Assembly (NCBI RefSeq): GCF_000368825.1
Contig: NZ_KB849717.1
Coordinates: 644,063-708,062 of the forward strand
Length of the DNA stretch: 64,000 nt
Direction: 5' to 3'
Source: Acinetobacter ursingii DSM 16037 = CIP 107286
GTDB taxonomy: Bacteria > Pseudomonadota > Gammaproteobacteria > Pseudomonadales > Moraxellaceae
Each line of letters starts with the position of its first letter. The stretch's first letter is position 1. Under the pieces are notes generated by a model. That model worked only from the letters and a program-made list of their open reading frames with translations, searched no databases and had not been told where the DNA came from. The translations under genes and the position numbers were made by a program. Shown piece by piece: positions 56,105 to 64,000 of the stretch.

Positions 56105-56584
56105 ATGAGCAACGCTATGGAATTAGTTTTAGAACCCTGGCATTGGTTTGTTTTAGGTATCATTCTCATGCTTTCTGAGTTGATTTTACCTGCCTTTGCC
56201 GCCCTTTGGTTTGGTATTGCCGCCATTATGGTGGGTGTTTTATTGTGGCTTTTCCCCATCATGAGTTTAAACATACAAATTGTGATGTGGATCATTTTGT
56301 CTATTCTTTGCACGATTCTATGGTTTAAATTTATTAAGCCACTTTCAATTGATAAAACCAAAGCGGGATTATCCCGCGAAGCCACCATTGGTCAAATTGG
56401 CATGGTAATTCAGGTCGGTTTAACTCATGATCAGGTCGTGGTGCGTTTTGCCTTGCCCGTATTGGGTGCTGATGAATGGAATTGCCGTAGCCTCTCACCT
56501 GTAGAGGTGGGTGATCGTGTACGTGTAGTCGATATTATGGGCAATGATCTGGTTGTTCAATTACATAAATCTCAAGAAACATAA
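56105..56584 (+). CDS. NfeD-family membrane protein
   Basis: A 159-residue NfeD-type protein: two to three membrane segments (FVLGIILMLSELILPAFAAL, IAAIMVGVLLWLFP, MWIILSILCTILWF) and a C-terminal OB-fold (about 95-159, VEVGDRVRVVDIMGNDL). NfeD proteins work with stomatin-like proteins in membrane microdomains. ATG 56105 is chosen because the longer frame has no ribosome site. The SPFH gene starts 12 bases after the stop. Confidence 0.88.
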   Translation: MSNAMELVLEPWHWFVLGIILMLSELILPAFAALWFGIAAIMVGVLLWLFPIMSLNIQIVMWIILSILCTILWFKFIKPLSIDKTKAGLSREATIGQIGMVIQVGLTHDQVVVRFALPVLGADEWNCRSLSPVEVGDRVRVVDIMGNDLVVQLHKSQET

Positions 56585-56595
56585 GAGGATTTTTT

Positions 56596-57453
56596 ATGCC
56601 AGTCGGTACGATTATTGGTTTAGCCTTTCTCATTTTTGTGGGAGTGACCATTTTTAAAGGGGTGCGTATTGTTCCTCAGGGCTATAAATGGATTGTTCAG
56701 CGTCTAGGAAAATATCATGCAACACTCAGTCCTGGACTAAATTTTGTGATTCCCTATGTCGATGAAGTCGCTTATAAAGTCACGACCAAAGACATTGTCT
56801 TAGATATTCCTTCGCAGGAAGTCATTACTCGCGATAACGCGGTTTTGGTCATGAATGCCGTGGCTTATATTAATTTAACCACGCCTGAAAAGGCGGTGTA
56901 TGGTATTGAGAACTATACATGGGCAATTCAAAATCTGGTTCAAACCTCGCTACGTTCTATCGTCGGCGAAATGGATCTGGATGATGCATTATCCTCGCGT
57001 GATCATATTAAAGCTAAGCTTAAAGCTGCCATTTCAGATGATATTTCAGACTGGGGCATTACCTTAAAAACCGTCGAAATTCAGGATATTCAACCGTCAA
57101 CAACAATGCAGGCGGCGATGGAAGCGCAAGCCGCAGCAGAACGTCAACGTCGTGCAACCGTCACTCGTGCAGATGGTGAAAAACAAGCGGCGATTTTAGA
57201 AGCCGATGGTCGTCTGGAAGCTTCGCGTCGTGATGCTGAAGCTCAGGTGGTCTTGGCTGAGGCTTCGCAAAAAGCCATTGAAATGGTGACTTCGGCAGTC
57301 GGTGAACAGGAAATTCCTGTGGCTTATTTGTTGGGGGAACAATATATCAAGGCCATGCAGGATTTGGCGAAATCCAATAATGCCAAAACCGTGGTACTCC
57401 CTGCCGATATTCTCAATACTATTCGTGGTGTGATGGGACGAAATCCGTCATAA
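56596..57453 (+). CDS. SPFH/stomatin-like protein
   Basis: A 285-residue inner-membrane protein with one N-terminal membrane helix (IIGLAFLIFVGVTIFKG) then the SPFH/PHB domain: RIVPQGYKWIVQRLGKYHATLSPGLNFVIPYVD and the charged helix (about 195-245, EAQAAAERQRRATVTRADGEK). Relatives are the paraslipin/QmcA group, working with NfeD partners and proteases in membrane quality control. It follows nfeD in an operon. Confidence 0.92.
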   Translation: MPVGTIIGLAFLIFVGVTIFKGVRIVPQGYKWIVQRLGKYHATLSPGLNFVIPYVDEVAYKVTTKDIVLDIPSQEVITRDNAVLVMNAVAYINLTTPEKAVYGIENYTWAIQNLVQTSLRSIVGEMDLDDALSSRDHIKAKLKAAISDDISDWGITLKTVEIQDIQPSTTMQAAMEAQAAAERQRRATVTRADGEKQAAILEADGRLEASRRDAEAQVVLAEASQKAIEMVTSAVGEQEIPVAYLLGEQYIKAMQDLAKSNNAKTVVLPADILNTIRGVMGRNPS

Positions 57454-57473
57454 TCCCCAAATAATACCTCAAC

Positions 57474-57505
57474 ACGTGCAATTTTTTTGAAAAAGAATTG
57501 CACGT
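57474..57505. terminator. Long A/T-rich hairpin between convergent genes
   Basis: ACGTGCAATT (57474-57483) pairs with AATTGCACGT (57496-57505); the inner T-run and A-run extend it. It ends both the SPFH and ispA transcripts. Confidence 0.7.
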
Positions 57506-57519
57506 TAAAATCCTGAAAA

Positions 57520-58428
57520 TTAGTTTTTTCTCGATAATACAAACTGTGCAATTTCCAGCAAATCTTTGGCAGATTCACCAAAATAATCCAAAGCTGCAAG
57601 CGCTTGTTGCTGTAAAGATTGGGCATATTGTTGTGCTTGTTCTAAACCCATCAATGCTGGATAAGTTGACTTTTCTACCTGTTCATCTTTACCTGCGGTT
57701 TTACCTAATGTTTCGGTAGTGGAAATAATATCTAGTACATCATCATGCACCTGAAAAGCCAGCCCAATGTTTTGCCCAAATTGACGCAATTGAGGAATGG
57801 CTTGATCTGTGCCTGAAAATGCGGTGACGGCACCCATCATAATCGCAGCCTGAATCAATGCCCCAGTTTTATTGCGATGGATGGTCTCAAGTTGATCTTG
57901 ATCGATTGCTTTGCCTTCTGCCTGTAAGTCCATGACTTGACCACTGACCATTTTAGAACTAGCAGTTGCCAAGATTTGAACTTGTTTTAGTACAACTGTA
58001 CTATCAACACTTGCCTGTTGGTCAAATAAGCGACTGGTCAAAACTTCAAATGCCATCGACTGTAAAATATCTCCCGCGAGTAAGGCGGTGTCTTCACCAA
58101 AGGCCACATGACAAGTCGGCTGCCCACGGCGTAATAAATCATTGTCCATACATGGCAGATCATCATGAACCAATGAGTAACAATGAATAAATTCCACCGC
58201 AACCGCAGCACGACGTGCCGCAGCAAAATTTGAATGTTCACTGAGTGATGCTGCTGCATAACACAATGCTGGACGCACACGTTTTCCACCTAACATTACA
58301 GCGTGATAAACGGCTGACTTCAAAGGTTCAGCCAAAGAAAAAGCATCTAAGGCCAATTTTAAATCTTGCTGAATACGCTCTTGTGCCGCAAATAATGCAT
58401 TGGCATTTACTGGTGAAATCGATGTCAC
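57520..58428 (-). CDS. ispA: Farnesyl diphosphate synthase (geranyltranstransferase)
   Basis: Builds C15 farnesyl diphosphate from IPP and DMAPP. The 302-residue enzyme has both Asp-rich motifs (DDLPCMDND near residue 95 and DDVLDIIS near 230), GGKRVRPALC and a C-terminal SRKN. The start is GTG 58428 (AGAGG seven bases upstream); an upstream frame to 58497 is not conserved. ispB in the same window uses its product. It is convergent to the SPFH gene. Confidence 0.94.
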   Translation of the reverse strand: MTSISPVNANALFAAQERIQQDLKLALDAFSLAEPLKSAVYHAVMLGGKRVRPALCYAAASLSEHSNFAAARRAAVAVEFIHCYSLVHDDLPCMDNDLLRRGQPTCHVAFGEDTALLAGDILQSMAFEVLTSRLFDQQASVDSTVVLKQVQILATASSKMVSGQVMDLQAEGKAIDQDQLETIHRNKTGALIQAAIMMGAVTAFSGTDQAIPQLRQFGQNIGLAFQVHDDVLDIISTTETLGKTAGKDEQVEKSTYPALMGLEQAQQYAQSLQQQALAALDYFGESAKDLLEIAQFVLSRKN

Positions 58429-58616
58429 GACAGCCTCTGATGAAACAAAAAATAAGAGATCTTTACACGCCCAAGCGCGATCTGATGAGTTGCCCACAAA
58501 GATAACATATTCATATCAGGCTTAAACTTTTTTCATCAACTAAAATGTGACAGATGTATCTGTTTTACATAAAATTTAAACTTGATAAAACCTTAATCAA
58601 AATTTTATGCAATGGA

Positions 58617-59660
58617 TCATTCTAATGAAATGCTTTTATTCTTTTCTCGGACTTTGACATTCTTGATCGCAAAACATAAACGCGATTCAATTTCAGAAAA
58701 TGACGTCGATTCTTGAAATGAAGGTTTGTAAATCGCAACCGTTGCAGTAAGGCGATCATGAACACCTTCTTCAAAAAAATATGCAGCATCATAAATTGCA
58801 ATGCGCAAACGCTCTGCCAATGTATAAGCCGTAAGTTCTGAGGCGTTAGGCATAACAATGACAAATTGAGCAGAATTTAGTCGATACAGCATACTTTCTT
58901 TGGGATTTAAATAACTTTGTAAAAGTTCTGCAATTTCTTTTAAAACAATGTCTCCCTGACTATAGCTATACGTCTGATTGAATTTTTTAAAATCATCCAG
59001 ATCAAACATCAAGGCATAAAAAGGGGTCTTTTTTTGCTCGGATTGAGTTTCACTTAACCATTGTTCCAGTGCCAAGCGATTGGCAGCACCAGTAATCGCA
59101 TCAACATACAGATATTCCTGTAAACGTAGATTATTAAGTTCGAGTACTCGCTCTCGGCGTTTTAATTTAGTCACTTCCGCCCAAACCGTCATCAACGCGA
59201 TAATTTGCTCATTATCGTTTTTTAAGGCTCGGCAATACGTATTATAAAAATGACCCTTTACATAGAGTTCTTTTTCATAATGTCCGTCATTATGCTCAAA
59301 TTGTTCAAGTATAGCGGATATTTCAGATTCAATATTGTCAATAAAGCTATTGATCGACTTGCCTTGCATATATAAAGCATCACTAGCATAGATATCGGCA
59401 AATAACTGATTGACCTTTAGAAAAATGCCATCACTACTTAAAATAAATGCAGGAACAGGTAATTTATCCAATAAAGACAGAGTGGGTACTGAACTTTGTA
59501 TAGATTCCTTGGAGATTAGAGGTGTCAACGTACGTAATTGTTGCTGCCCCAAAATAAACACCGTTTCTAAATCATTATCATTAAGCATATTTGCAATTAT
59601 ATTTTCCCACCAGAAGGACATTGTACTCAAAATTTCTTCAAAATATGCAATAAAATCCAC
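58617..59660 (-). CDS. PAS-GGDEF protein with degenerate active site
   Basis: A 347-residue protein. A PAS-like domain (about 70-165, VPAFILSSDGIFLKVNQLFADIY) precedes a GGDEF-like domain opening with DAITGAANRLALEQWL (usual DxLTGLxNR). The signature GGDEF is replaced by LNSAQF in LYRLNSAQFVIVMP, so it cannot make c-di-GMP in the usual way and is probably a sensor or inactive. The first codon (59660) is GTG without a ribosome site; ATG 59621 is an alternative. No EAL domain. Confidence 0.82.
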   Translation of the reverse strand: MDFIAYFEEILSTMSFWWENIIANMLNDNDLETVFILGQQQLRTLTPLISKESIQSSVPTLSLLDKLPVPAFILSSDGIFLKVNQLFADIYASDALYMQGKSINSFIDNIESEISAILEQFEHNDGHYEKELYVKGHFYNTYCRALKNDNEQIIALMTVWAEVTKLKRRERVLELNNLRLQEYLYVDAITGAANRLALEQWLSETQSEQKKTPFYALMFDLDDFKKFNQTYSYSQGDIVLKEIAELLQSYLNPKESMLYRLNSAQFVIVMPNASELTAYTLAERLRIAIYDAAYFFEEGVHDRLTATVAIYKPSFQESTSFSEIESRLCFAIKNVKVREKNKSISLE

Positions 59661-59700
59661 TCATTTAATTATTTTAATGATCTAATTCTCACAAATAAAT

Positions 59701-59781
59701 TAGACTTCTTTCATAAGTCCCTTTTACTTCTGCCTATGCAAGAAAAATCACGAGAGTTTAAACAAGGATTAAAGAAGTGTA
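59701..59781 (-). repeat. Dispersed ~80-bp MITE-like repeat, copy 4 (reversed)
   Basis: TAGACTTCTTTCATAAGTCC at the left end and AAAGAAGTGTA at the right; reversed it shares GTTTAAACTCT and TTTTTCTTGCATAGG with copy 1. It lies between the GGDEF gene and prpF. Confidence 0.8.
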
Positions 59782-59886
59782 TTTAAGATAATCTTAAAAT
59801 AAATCGCCTTTTGCGTTACATAGAATTCAAAAGCCTCATTTTAACGCGCTAAATTCAAACTTAATATCAATTCTCTTTACTCAACG

Positions 59887-59929
59887 ATAAAGTCCTGTAT
59901 AGCTTATTTAATCTATATCGGGACTTTAT
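59887..59929. terminator. Interrupted stem-loop downstream of prpF
   Basis: ATAAAGTCC (59887-59895) pairs with GGACTTTAT (59921-59929), with a further GTATAG/CTATAT part. No T-run follows on either strand; a terminator or mRNA end for prpF is possible. Confidence 0.4.
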
Positions 59930-59990
59930 GTCGAAATTAACTCATACTGCTTATTGCAGCAGATGAGCTGCTTTTAAAAGCATGTTTTTA

Positions 59991-61178
59991 TTAGAAACTA
60001 TCTGATGGAACGCGTACCCAGCCTTCCATTAATACACGCGCACTGCGACTCATGATGGCCTTTTTCACTACCCATTTTTCACCCTGTTGTTCGGCTTGCG
60101 CTCCTACTCTTAAGCTGCCTGATGGATGCCCAAAACGTACAGCTTCTCGTGCACCGCCCCCTGCCGCAAGATTGACCAAAGTTCCAGGAATAGCAGCAGC
60201 AGTTCCTATGGCAACAGCTGCCGTGCCCATCATGGCGTGATGTAATTTACCCATAGATAATGCACGTACCAATAAATCAACATCTTGTGCTTGAACCGTT
60301 TTACCGCTTGAAGATTGATAAGTACTTGCAGGAGCGACAAATGCAATTTTTGGCGTATGTTGGCGCGCTGCGGCTTGACTCACATCTGAAATCAAACCCA
60401 TTTGAACTGCACCATAGGCACGAATTTTTTCAAAACGTGTCAAGGCTTGAGCATCACTATTAATCGCATCCTGCAATTCCGTGCCGGTATAACCCAAATC
60501 GTGAGCATTTAAGAAAATTGTAGGAATACCTGCATTGATAAAAGTGGCTTGAAAACTTCCAACTTCTGGTACATCAAGCGTATCTACGACATTTCCTGTC
60601 GGAAACATGTCGCCGCCCTCTTCGCCATCATCAGCAGGATCAAGAAATTCAATTTGTACTTCTGCTGCGGGGAAAGTCACTCCATCTAATTCAAAATCAC
60701 CTGTTTCCTGAACCTGACTATTGGTGATAGGAACATGTGCAATGATAGTTTTTTCAATATTTTTTTGCCAGATTCTCACTGTACAGATACCATTTTCAGG
60801 AATACGGCTCGGATCGACCAAGCCATGACTAATCGCAAAAGAACCGACCGCAGCAGTTAAATTGCCACAATTTCCACTCCAATCCACAAAAGGCTGGTCA
60901 ATGGATACTTGTCCAAATAAATAATCAACATCATGCTCTGGCTGCGTACTTTTGCTCAAAATGACGGTTTTACTGGTACTGGATGTTGCACCTCCCATGC
61001 CATCAATTTGTTTTCCATAAGGATCTGGACTTCCAATCACTCGGAGCAACAATTGATCACGCGCCTGTCCAGCCACTTGTGCAGATTCAGGTAAGTCATC
61101 CAGTTTAAAGAAAACGCCTTTACTGGTTCCACCACGCATATAAGTTGCTGGAATTTTAATTTGTGGTTGCGAACTCAT
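59991..61178 (-). CDS. prpF: PrpF-type 2-methylaconitate isomerase
   Basis: A 395-residue diaminopimelate-epimerase-fold protein. PrpF interconverts trans- and cis-2-methylaconitate so the AcnD product can proceed in the methylcitrate cycle. Diagnostic segments are MRGGTSKGVFF, GMGGATSSTSKTVIL, SGNCGNLTAAVGSF (the catalytic-thiol region) and FINAGIPTIFLNAHDLGYTGTEL. Length fits PrpF (about 395) better than the shorter GalD tautomerases. No prpB, prpC or acnD is in the window on either side, so this copy stands apart from its usual partners. Confidence 0.9.
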   Translation of the reverse strand: MSSQPQIKIPATYMRGGTSKGVFFKLDDLPESAQVAGQARDQLLLRVIGSPDPYGKQIDGMGGATSSTSKTVILSKSTQPEHDVDYLFGQVSIDQPFVDWSGNCGNLTAAVGSFAISHGLVDPSRIPENGICTVRIWQKNIEKTIIAHVPITNSQVQETGDFELDGVTFPAAEVQIEFLDPADDGEEGGDMFPTGNVVDTLDVPEVGSFQATFINAGIPTIFLNAHDLGYTGTELQDAINSDAQALTRFEKIRAYGAVQMGLISDVSQAAARQHTPKIAFVAPASTYQSSSGKTVQAQDVDLLVRALSMGKLHHAMMGTAAVAIGTAAAIPGTLVNLAAGGGAREAVRFGHPSGSLRVGAQAEQQGEKWVVKKAIMSRSARVLMEGWVRVPSDSF

Positions 61179-61274
61179 GATCCGTTATCCTTTTCATTTA
61201 TTTTTTGCTTAAGACAAAATGTAACATGACTAATTTCATACATCATATAAGTAAAAAAAGCCAATATATGAATC

Positions 61275-61292
61275 TCTAGACTTAAGTCTAGA
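61275..61292. promoter_or_regulatory. 18-bp perfect palindrome in the prpF/aroP divergent region
   Basis: TCTAGACTTAAGTCTAGA, about 97 bases before the prpF start and 172 before aroP. It may be an operator. Its halves, TAGACTT and AAGTCTA, equal the outer seven bases of the dispersed repeat. Confidence 0.45.
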
Positions 61293-61463
61293 AATTTATT
61301 TTCTTACAGCAGGGTATGTTTTCTCAATGACCCAAATCCTGACGAAACGATTTAAAATGTCCATGCATTGATCGAAATCAAGATAAATTCGACTATTAAG
61401 TTCAACTAAAGTTGATCGCTTTTTTTATAGTCAGGCTAGGCTAAAATCACTTGATCTATTAGA

Positions 61464-62861
61464 ATGTCCCACTTATTCACGGTCGAGCGAAGTCCTTTGA
61501 ACAACGATTCTTCAAAACTTCAGCGGGGGTTAAAAAACCGTCATATCCAATTGATTGCCATGGGAGGCGCAATTGGTACAGGTTTATTTCTTGGTTCCGC
61601 ACAAGTTATTCAATCTGCTGGTCCCTCTATTATCCTAGGTTATGCCATTGGTGGTTTGATTGCTTTTCTCATCATGCGCCAACTTGGTGAAATGATTGTA
61701 GAAGAACCTGTTGCGGGTTCATTTAGCCATTTTGCTAATAAATATTGGGGCAAGTTTCCTGGCTTTTTAGCAGGCTGGAACTACTGGATTCTTTATGTTC
61801 TGGTGGCTATGACTGAACTAACAGCAGTCGCTAAGTATATTAATTACTGGTGGCCTCATATTCCGTCATGGGTTTCTGTATTGTTTTTCTTTGTGGTGAT
61901 CACGGCAATCAACTTAACCAATGTTAAATTTTATGGTGAATCCGAGTTTTGGCTCGCCATCATTAAAGTCGTTGCAGTGATTTCAATGATCATTTTTGGT
62001 CTGTATCTGTTGTTTACAGCAGGTCCAGATTCAACTGCATCATTTAGTAATCTATGGACACATGGTGGATTTTTTCCAAATGGGTTTGATGGCTTATTTT
62101 ATATGTTGGCATTTCTCATGTTCGCCTTTGGCGGCATTGAATTGATCGGAATGGCAGCAGCAGAGGCAGATGATCCTAAGAAAACTATTCCTAAAGCGAT
62201 CAATCAAGTCGTGATTCGTATCCTAATTTTCTATGTGGGTTCATTGACTATTTTGCTGTCGCTGGTGCCTTGGAATCAGTTGGATTTAGGCGGTCTGGAT
62301 AAAAGCCCATTTGTGATGATCTTTAGTCAATTGGGAATTGGCTGGGCAGCTCATCTACTGAATTTCATTATTTTGACTGCGGCTTTATCGGTTTATAACA
62401 GTGGAATGTATGCCAATAGTCGGATGCTCTATGGTCTAGCGCAGCAAGGCAATGCACCAGCCGTGTTTAAAAAGGTGAATAAAGAAGGTGTTCCTATTCC
62501 AGCCGTTTTATTGTCTGCGGTATTGATTTTCGGTTGTGTATTATTGAACTATTTTGTTCCAGAAGATGCGCTTGGTCACTTGATGTATGTCGTTGTGGGT
62601 GCTTTGGTTCTAAATTGGGCGATGATCAGTCTAACCCATTTAAAATTCAGATCTGCAATGAAAACATTGCATCACAAAGTATCCTTCCCTGCGCTTTGGT
62701 CTCCTGTGAGTAACTATATCGTTCTTCTGTTTATTGCGGTTGTACTCTATATCATGTGGACACAAGGATTTAAGGAATCCGTGATTATGATTCCGATCTG
62801 GATTGTGCTGATGTATGTTTTATATAAGTTATTAAATTCAAAGCCCTCTGCTTCTGACTAA
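61464..62861 (+). CDS. aroP: Aromatic amino acid permease (AroP-like)
   Basis: A 465-residue APC-superfamily proton symporter with 12 membrane segments. It aligns along its length with AroP/PheP: LQRGLKNRHIQLIAMGGAIG, then SAGPSIILGYAIGGLIAFLIM, RQLGEMIVEEPVAGSFSHFA and ELTAVAKYINYWWP. It imports Phe, Tyr and Trp; other AAT-family amino acids cannot be ruled out. It lies divergent from prpF with a good terminator after it. Confidence 0.92.
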   Translation: MSHLFTVERSPLNNDSSKLQRGLKNRHIQLIAMGGAIGTGLFLGSAQVIQSAGPSIILGYAIGGLIAFLIMRQLGEMIVEEPVAGSFSHFANKYWGKFPGFLAGWNYWILYVLVAMTELTAVAKYINYWWPHIPSWVSVLFFFVVITAINLTNVKFYGESEFWLAIIKVVAVISMIIFGLYLLFTAGPDSTASFSNLWTHGGFFPNGFDGLFYMLAFLMFAFGGIELIGMAAAEADDPKKTIPKAINQVVIRILIFYVGSLTILLSLVPWNQLDLGGLDKSPFVMIFSQLGIGWAAHLLNFIILTAALSVYNSGMYANSRMLYGLAQQGNAPAVFKKVNKEGVPIPAVLLSAVLIFGCVLLNYFVPEDALGHLMYVVVGALVLNWAMISLTHLKFRSAMKTLHHKVSFPALWSPVSNYIVLLFIAVVLYIMWTQGFKESVIMIPIWIVLMYVLYKLLNSKPSASD

Positions 62862-62905
62862 AATCACGATATTGCATGTTAAAAAAGTTTGACTTTTTTT
62901 GATGA

Positions 62906-62934
62906 AAGCCAGTTACGCAAGTAACTGGCTTTTT
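62906..62934 (+). terminator. Terminator after aroP
   Basis: AAGCCAGTTAC-GCAA-GTAACTGGCTT then TTTT, 45 bases after the aroP stop. Confidence 0.9.
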
Positions 62935-62941
62935 GCTTTAT

Positions 62942-63039
62942 TAGACTTCTTTCATCATTGTCTAAAATTCTTTATTGTTCAAAGCTTCTCTATTTTTCTC
63001 GCAGAGGAAGGAGTAAAAGGAACTGATGAAAGAAGTCTA
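62942..63039 (+). repeat. Dispersed MITE-like repeat, copy 5 (98 bp, best ends)
   Basis: The two ends are perfect 16-base inverted repeats, TAGACTTCTTTCATCA and TGATGAAAGAAGTCTA. Inside, CTCTATTTTTCTCGCAGAGG recalls the core of copies 1 and 2. It is about 18 bases longer than the others. Confidence 0.85.
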
Positions 63040-63316
63040 TTCTAATTTCTAATTTGGAGCCAACATTCCCGCACTTGGGGTGTGGTCTCTGATTATTATT
63101 GAGCTCTATCCATTTAGGATCAATACATCTTATTTACAAATATTTCGCCAGTTTATAGTAAGAAATTTCTATTCGATTTTAGTCAATCGCGGTATTTTGA
63201 AGATAATTCAAACCTATTTGCATTCATAACACTTGTATTGAGGCAGGTGCTAAGACACCTGTTCCATGTTTTCAAATGACTTTAGAACTGAGCAGGAAGC
63301 CAGAACTTTAGCTCAT
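63040..63316. other. Spacer without features
   Basis: About 280 bases between repeat copy 5 and the terminator of the hydrolase gene. No gene, repeat or clear site was seen. Confidence 0.5.
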
Positions 63317-63345
63317 AAAAAAGCGCGTTAATTACGCGCTTTTTT
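63317..63345 (-). terminator. Terminator overlapping the hydrolase stop codon
   Basis: AAAAAAGCGCGT (63317-63328) pairs with ACGCGCTTTTTT (63334-63345) around TAATT. It sits at the end of the hydrolase gene, whose stop (TAA) is at 63334-63332. Confidence 0.85.
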
Positions 63346-64000
63346 GTTGGCTCTGCTCATTGATTAATTGTCTAATCTGATCAGATGTCGCCAATGGATA
63401 TTCCAATGGGAACATATGCCCACCTTTGACCACCGTATACGGAATACTTAATGTTTTTTTGGCTTTTTGAGGAAAACCTCGTTTTAGAAAATCACTTCTT
63501 TCTCCAACCACCAAATGTACAGGGACATGTGGAGAATGACGCGGTGTTAACCACCACCAAGATGGATTCTGTCGGAAGATCTCAACTTCATCTGCCTTAG
63601 GAATGGTCAGCGTCACACCACCGCGCGCAGGATCTGGACTTAAGCCATACTGAATATAAGCCTCGAAACATTCTGGATCAAAATGCTGATAAAAACCCTT
63701 AGGACGCAATAATTCAGCGGCTTGCTCTTTCGATGCCCAATGATCCCGACGTCGTGAAGACAAACCAGCAGGTGTCATTTTATCCACTTGCTTTGGACTG
63801 ATCAGCTTTGCCATATGAAAAGCAAAGGAGTATTTACCCAAAATCAACGGCGGATCTAGCATGATCACTTGAGAAAACAATTCTGGACGTTGATAGCAAG
63901 CCATCAAGGTTAACACTGAACCCAGAGAATGTCCTAGACCAATCACTTTGCGACCTTGCGCCTGTTGCACAATACTATCAACAATTTGCTCAACCAGATG
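63332..64000 (-). CDS. Alpha/beta hydrolase, start cut by the window edge
   Basis: At least 222 residues of an alpha/beta-fold hydrolase, open at the right edge. It shows the nucleophile elbow GHSLGSVLTLMACYQRPELFSQVIMLDPP, an Asp-containing loop HLVVGERSDFLKRGF and a His end KGGHMFPLEYP, the Ser-Asp-His set. It resembles small esterases of the lysophospholipase type. The frame is open through HLVEQIVDSI to the edge, so the true start lies beyond 64000. The stop codon sits inside the terminator. Confidence 0.85.
   Translation of the reverse strand, partial: HLVEQIVDSIVQQAQGRKVIGLGHSLGSVLTLMACYQRPELFSQVIMLDPPLILGKYSFAFHMAKLISPKQVDKMTPAGLSSRRRDHWASKEQAAELLRPKGFYQHFDPECFEAYIQYGLSPDPARGGVTLTIPKADEVEIFRQNPSWWWLTPRHSPHVPVHLVVGERSDFLKRGFPQKAKKTLSIPYTVVKGGHMFPLEYPLATSDQIRQLINEQSQQKSA

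Overview
The window is a piece of an Acinetobacter chromosome (Gammaproteobacteria, Moraxellales), low in G+C with very AT-rich spacers. Genus-diagnostic sets are a complete adeIJK RND efflux operon preceded by a PAP2 phosphatase, the rubA-rubB-estB-oxyR cluster, and a PmrA/PmrB pair that reads like the Acinetobacter proteins. I see no prophage, insertion sequence, integron, CRISPR array or rRNA operon. One tRNA gene (elongator tRNA-Met, minus strand) is present. The species cannot be fixed from this piece, but pmrC is absent next to pmrAB, unlike the pmrCAB operon of A. baumannii.

Layout. 0-5.8 kb: FKBP isomerase, YaeQ, dicarboxylate symporter, CobW-type GTPase, a tiny secreted protein and a HELVH metallopeptidase-like protein. 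6-8.8 kb: nadE overlapping an unrecognised gene. 8.8-13.7 kb: outer-membrane protein, tRNA-Met, an exported Mn-type superoxide dismutase with a Fur-box-like site, lysS and a YqiA-like esterase. 13.8-18 kb: apt and the rubredoxin electron-transfer operon with estB and oxyR. 18-19.9 kb: a strikingly AT-rich island with a lone GT2-TPR glycosyltransferase preceded by a 16-codon ORF with a strong ribosome site. 19.9-30 kb: Na+/H+ antiporter, HxlR/flavodoxin pair, trmL, cysG, serS, lolA, pirin. 30-34 kb: rplU-rpmA divergent from ispB and a membrane protein of the misnamed SpecificRecomb family. 34-41 kb: PAP2-adeI-adeJ-adeK. 41-49 kb: two tandem YbjQ-type proteins, SDR, valS, a lipoprotein, a decayed AEC permease and amt. 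49-54 kb: kinase-like protein, pmrB-pmrA, MFS transporter. 54-64 kb: acyltransferase, patatin lipoprotein, nfeD/SPFH pair, ispA, degenerate GGDEF protein, prpF, aroP and a truncated hydrolase.

Genes that work together: rubA/rubB (NADH to rubredoxin electron transfer for alkane hydroxylation); AdeI/J/K (tripartite efflux); PmrB/PmrA (two-component signalling); NfeD/SPFH (membrane quality control); IspA and IspB (prenyl chain supply for ubiquinone); LolA (lipoprotein traffic, with several lipoproteins encoded nearby).

The most notable structure outside the genes is a family of five dispersed intergenic repeats, about 80 bp (one 98 bp), with ends TAGACTTCTTTCATCA / TGATGAAAGAAGTCTA and an internal palindromic core, lying in both orientations. 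They look like a small non-coding mobile element (MITE-like). Several candidate operators (near the SOD, HxlR, ispB, adeIJK, pmrA and prpF/aroP promoters) are also reported.
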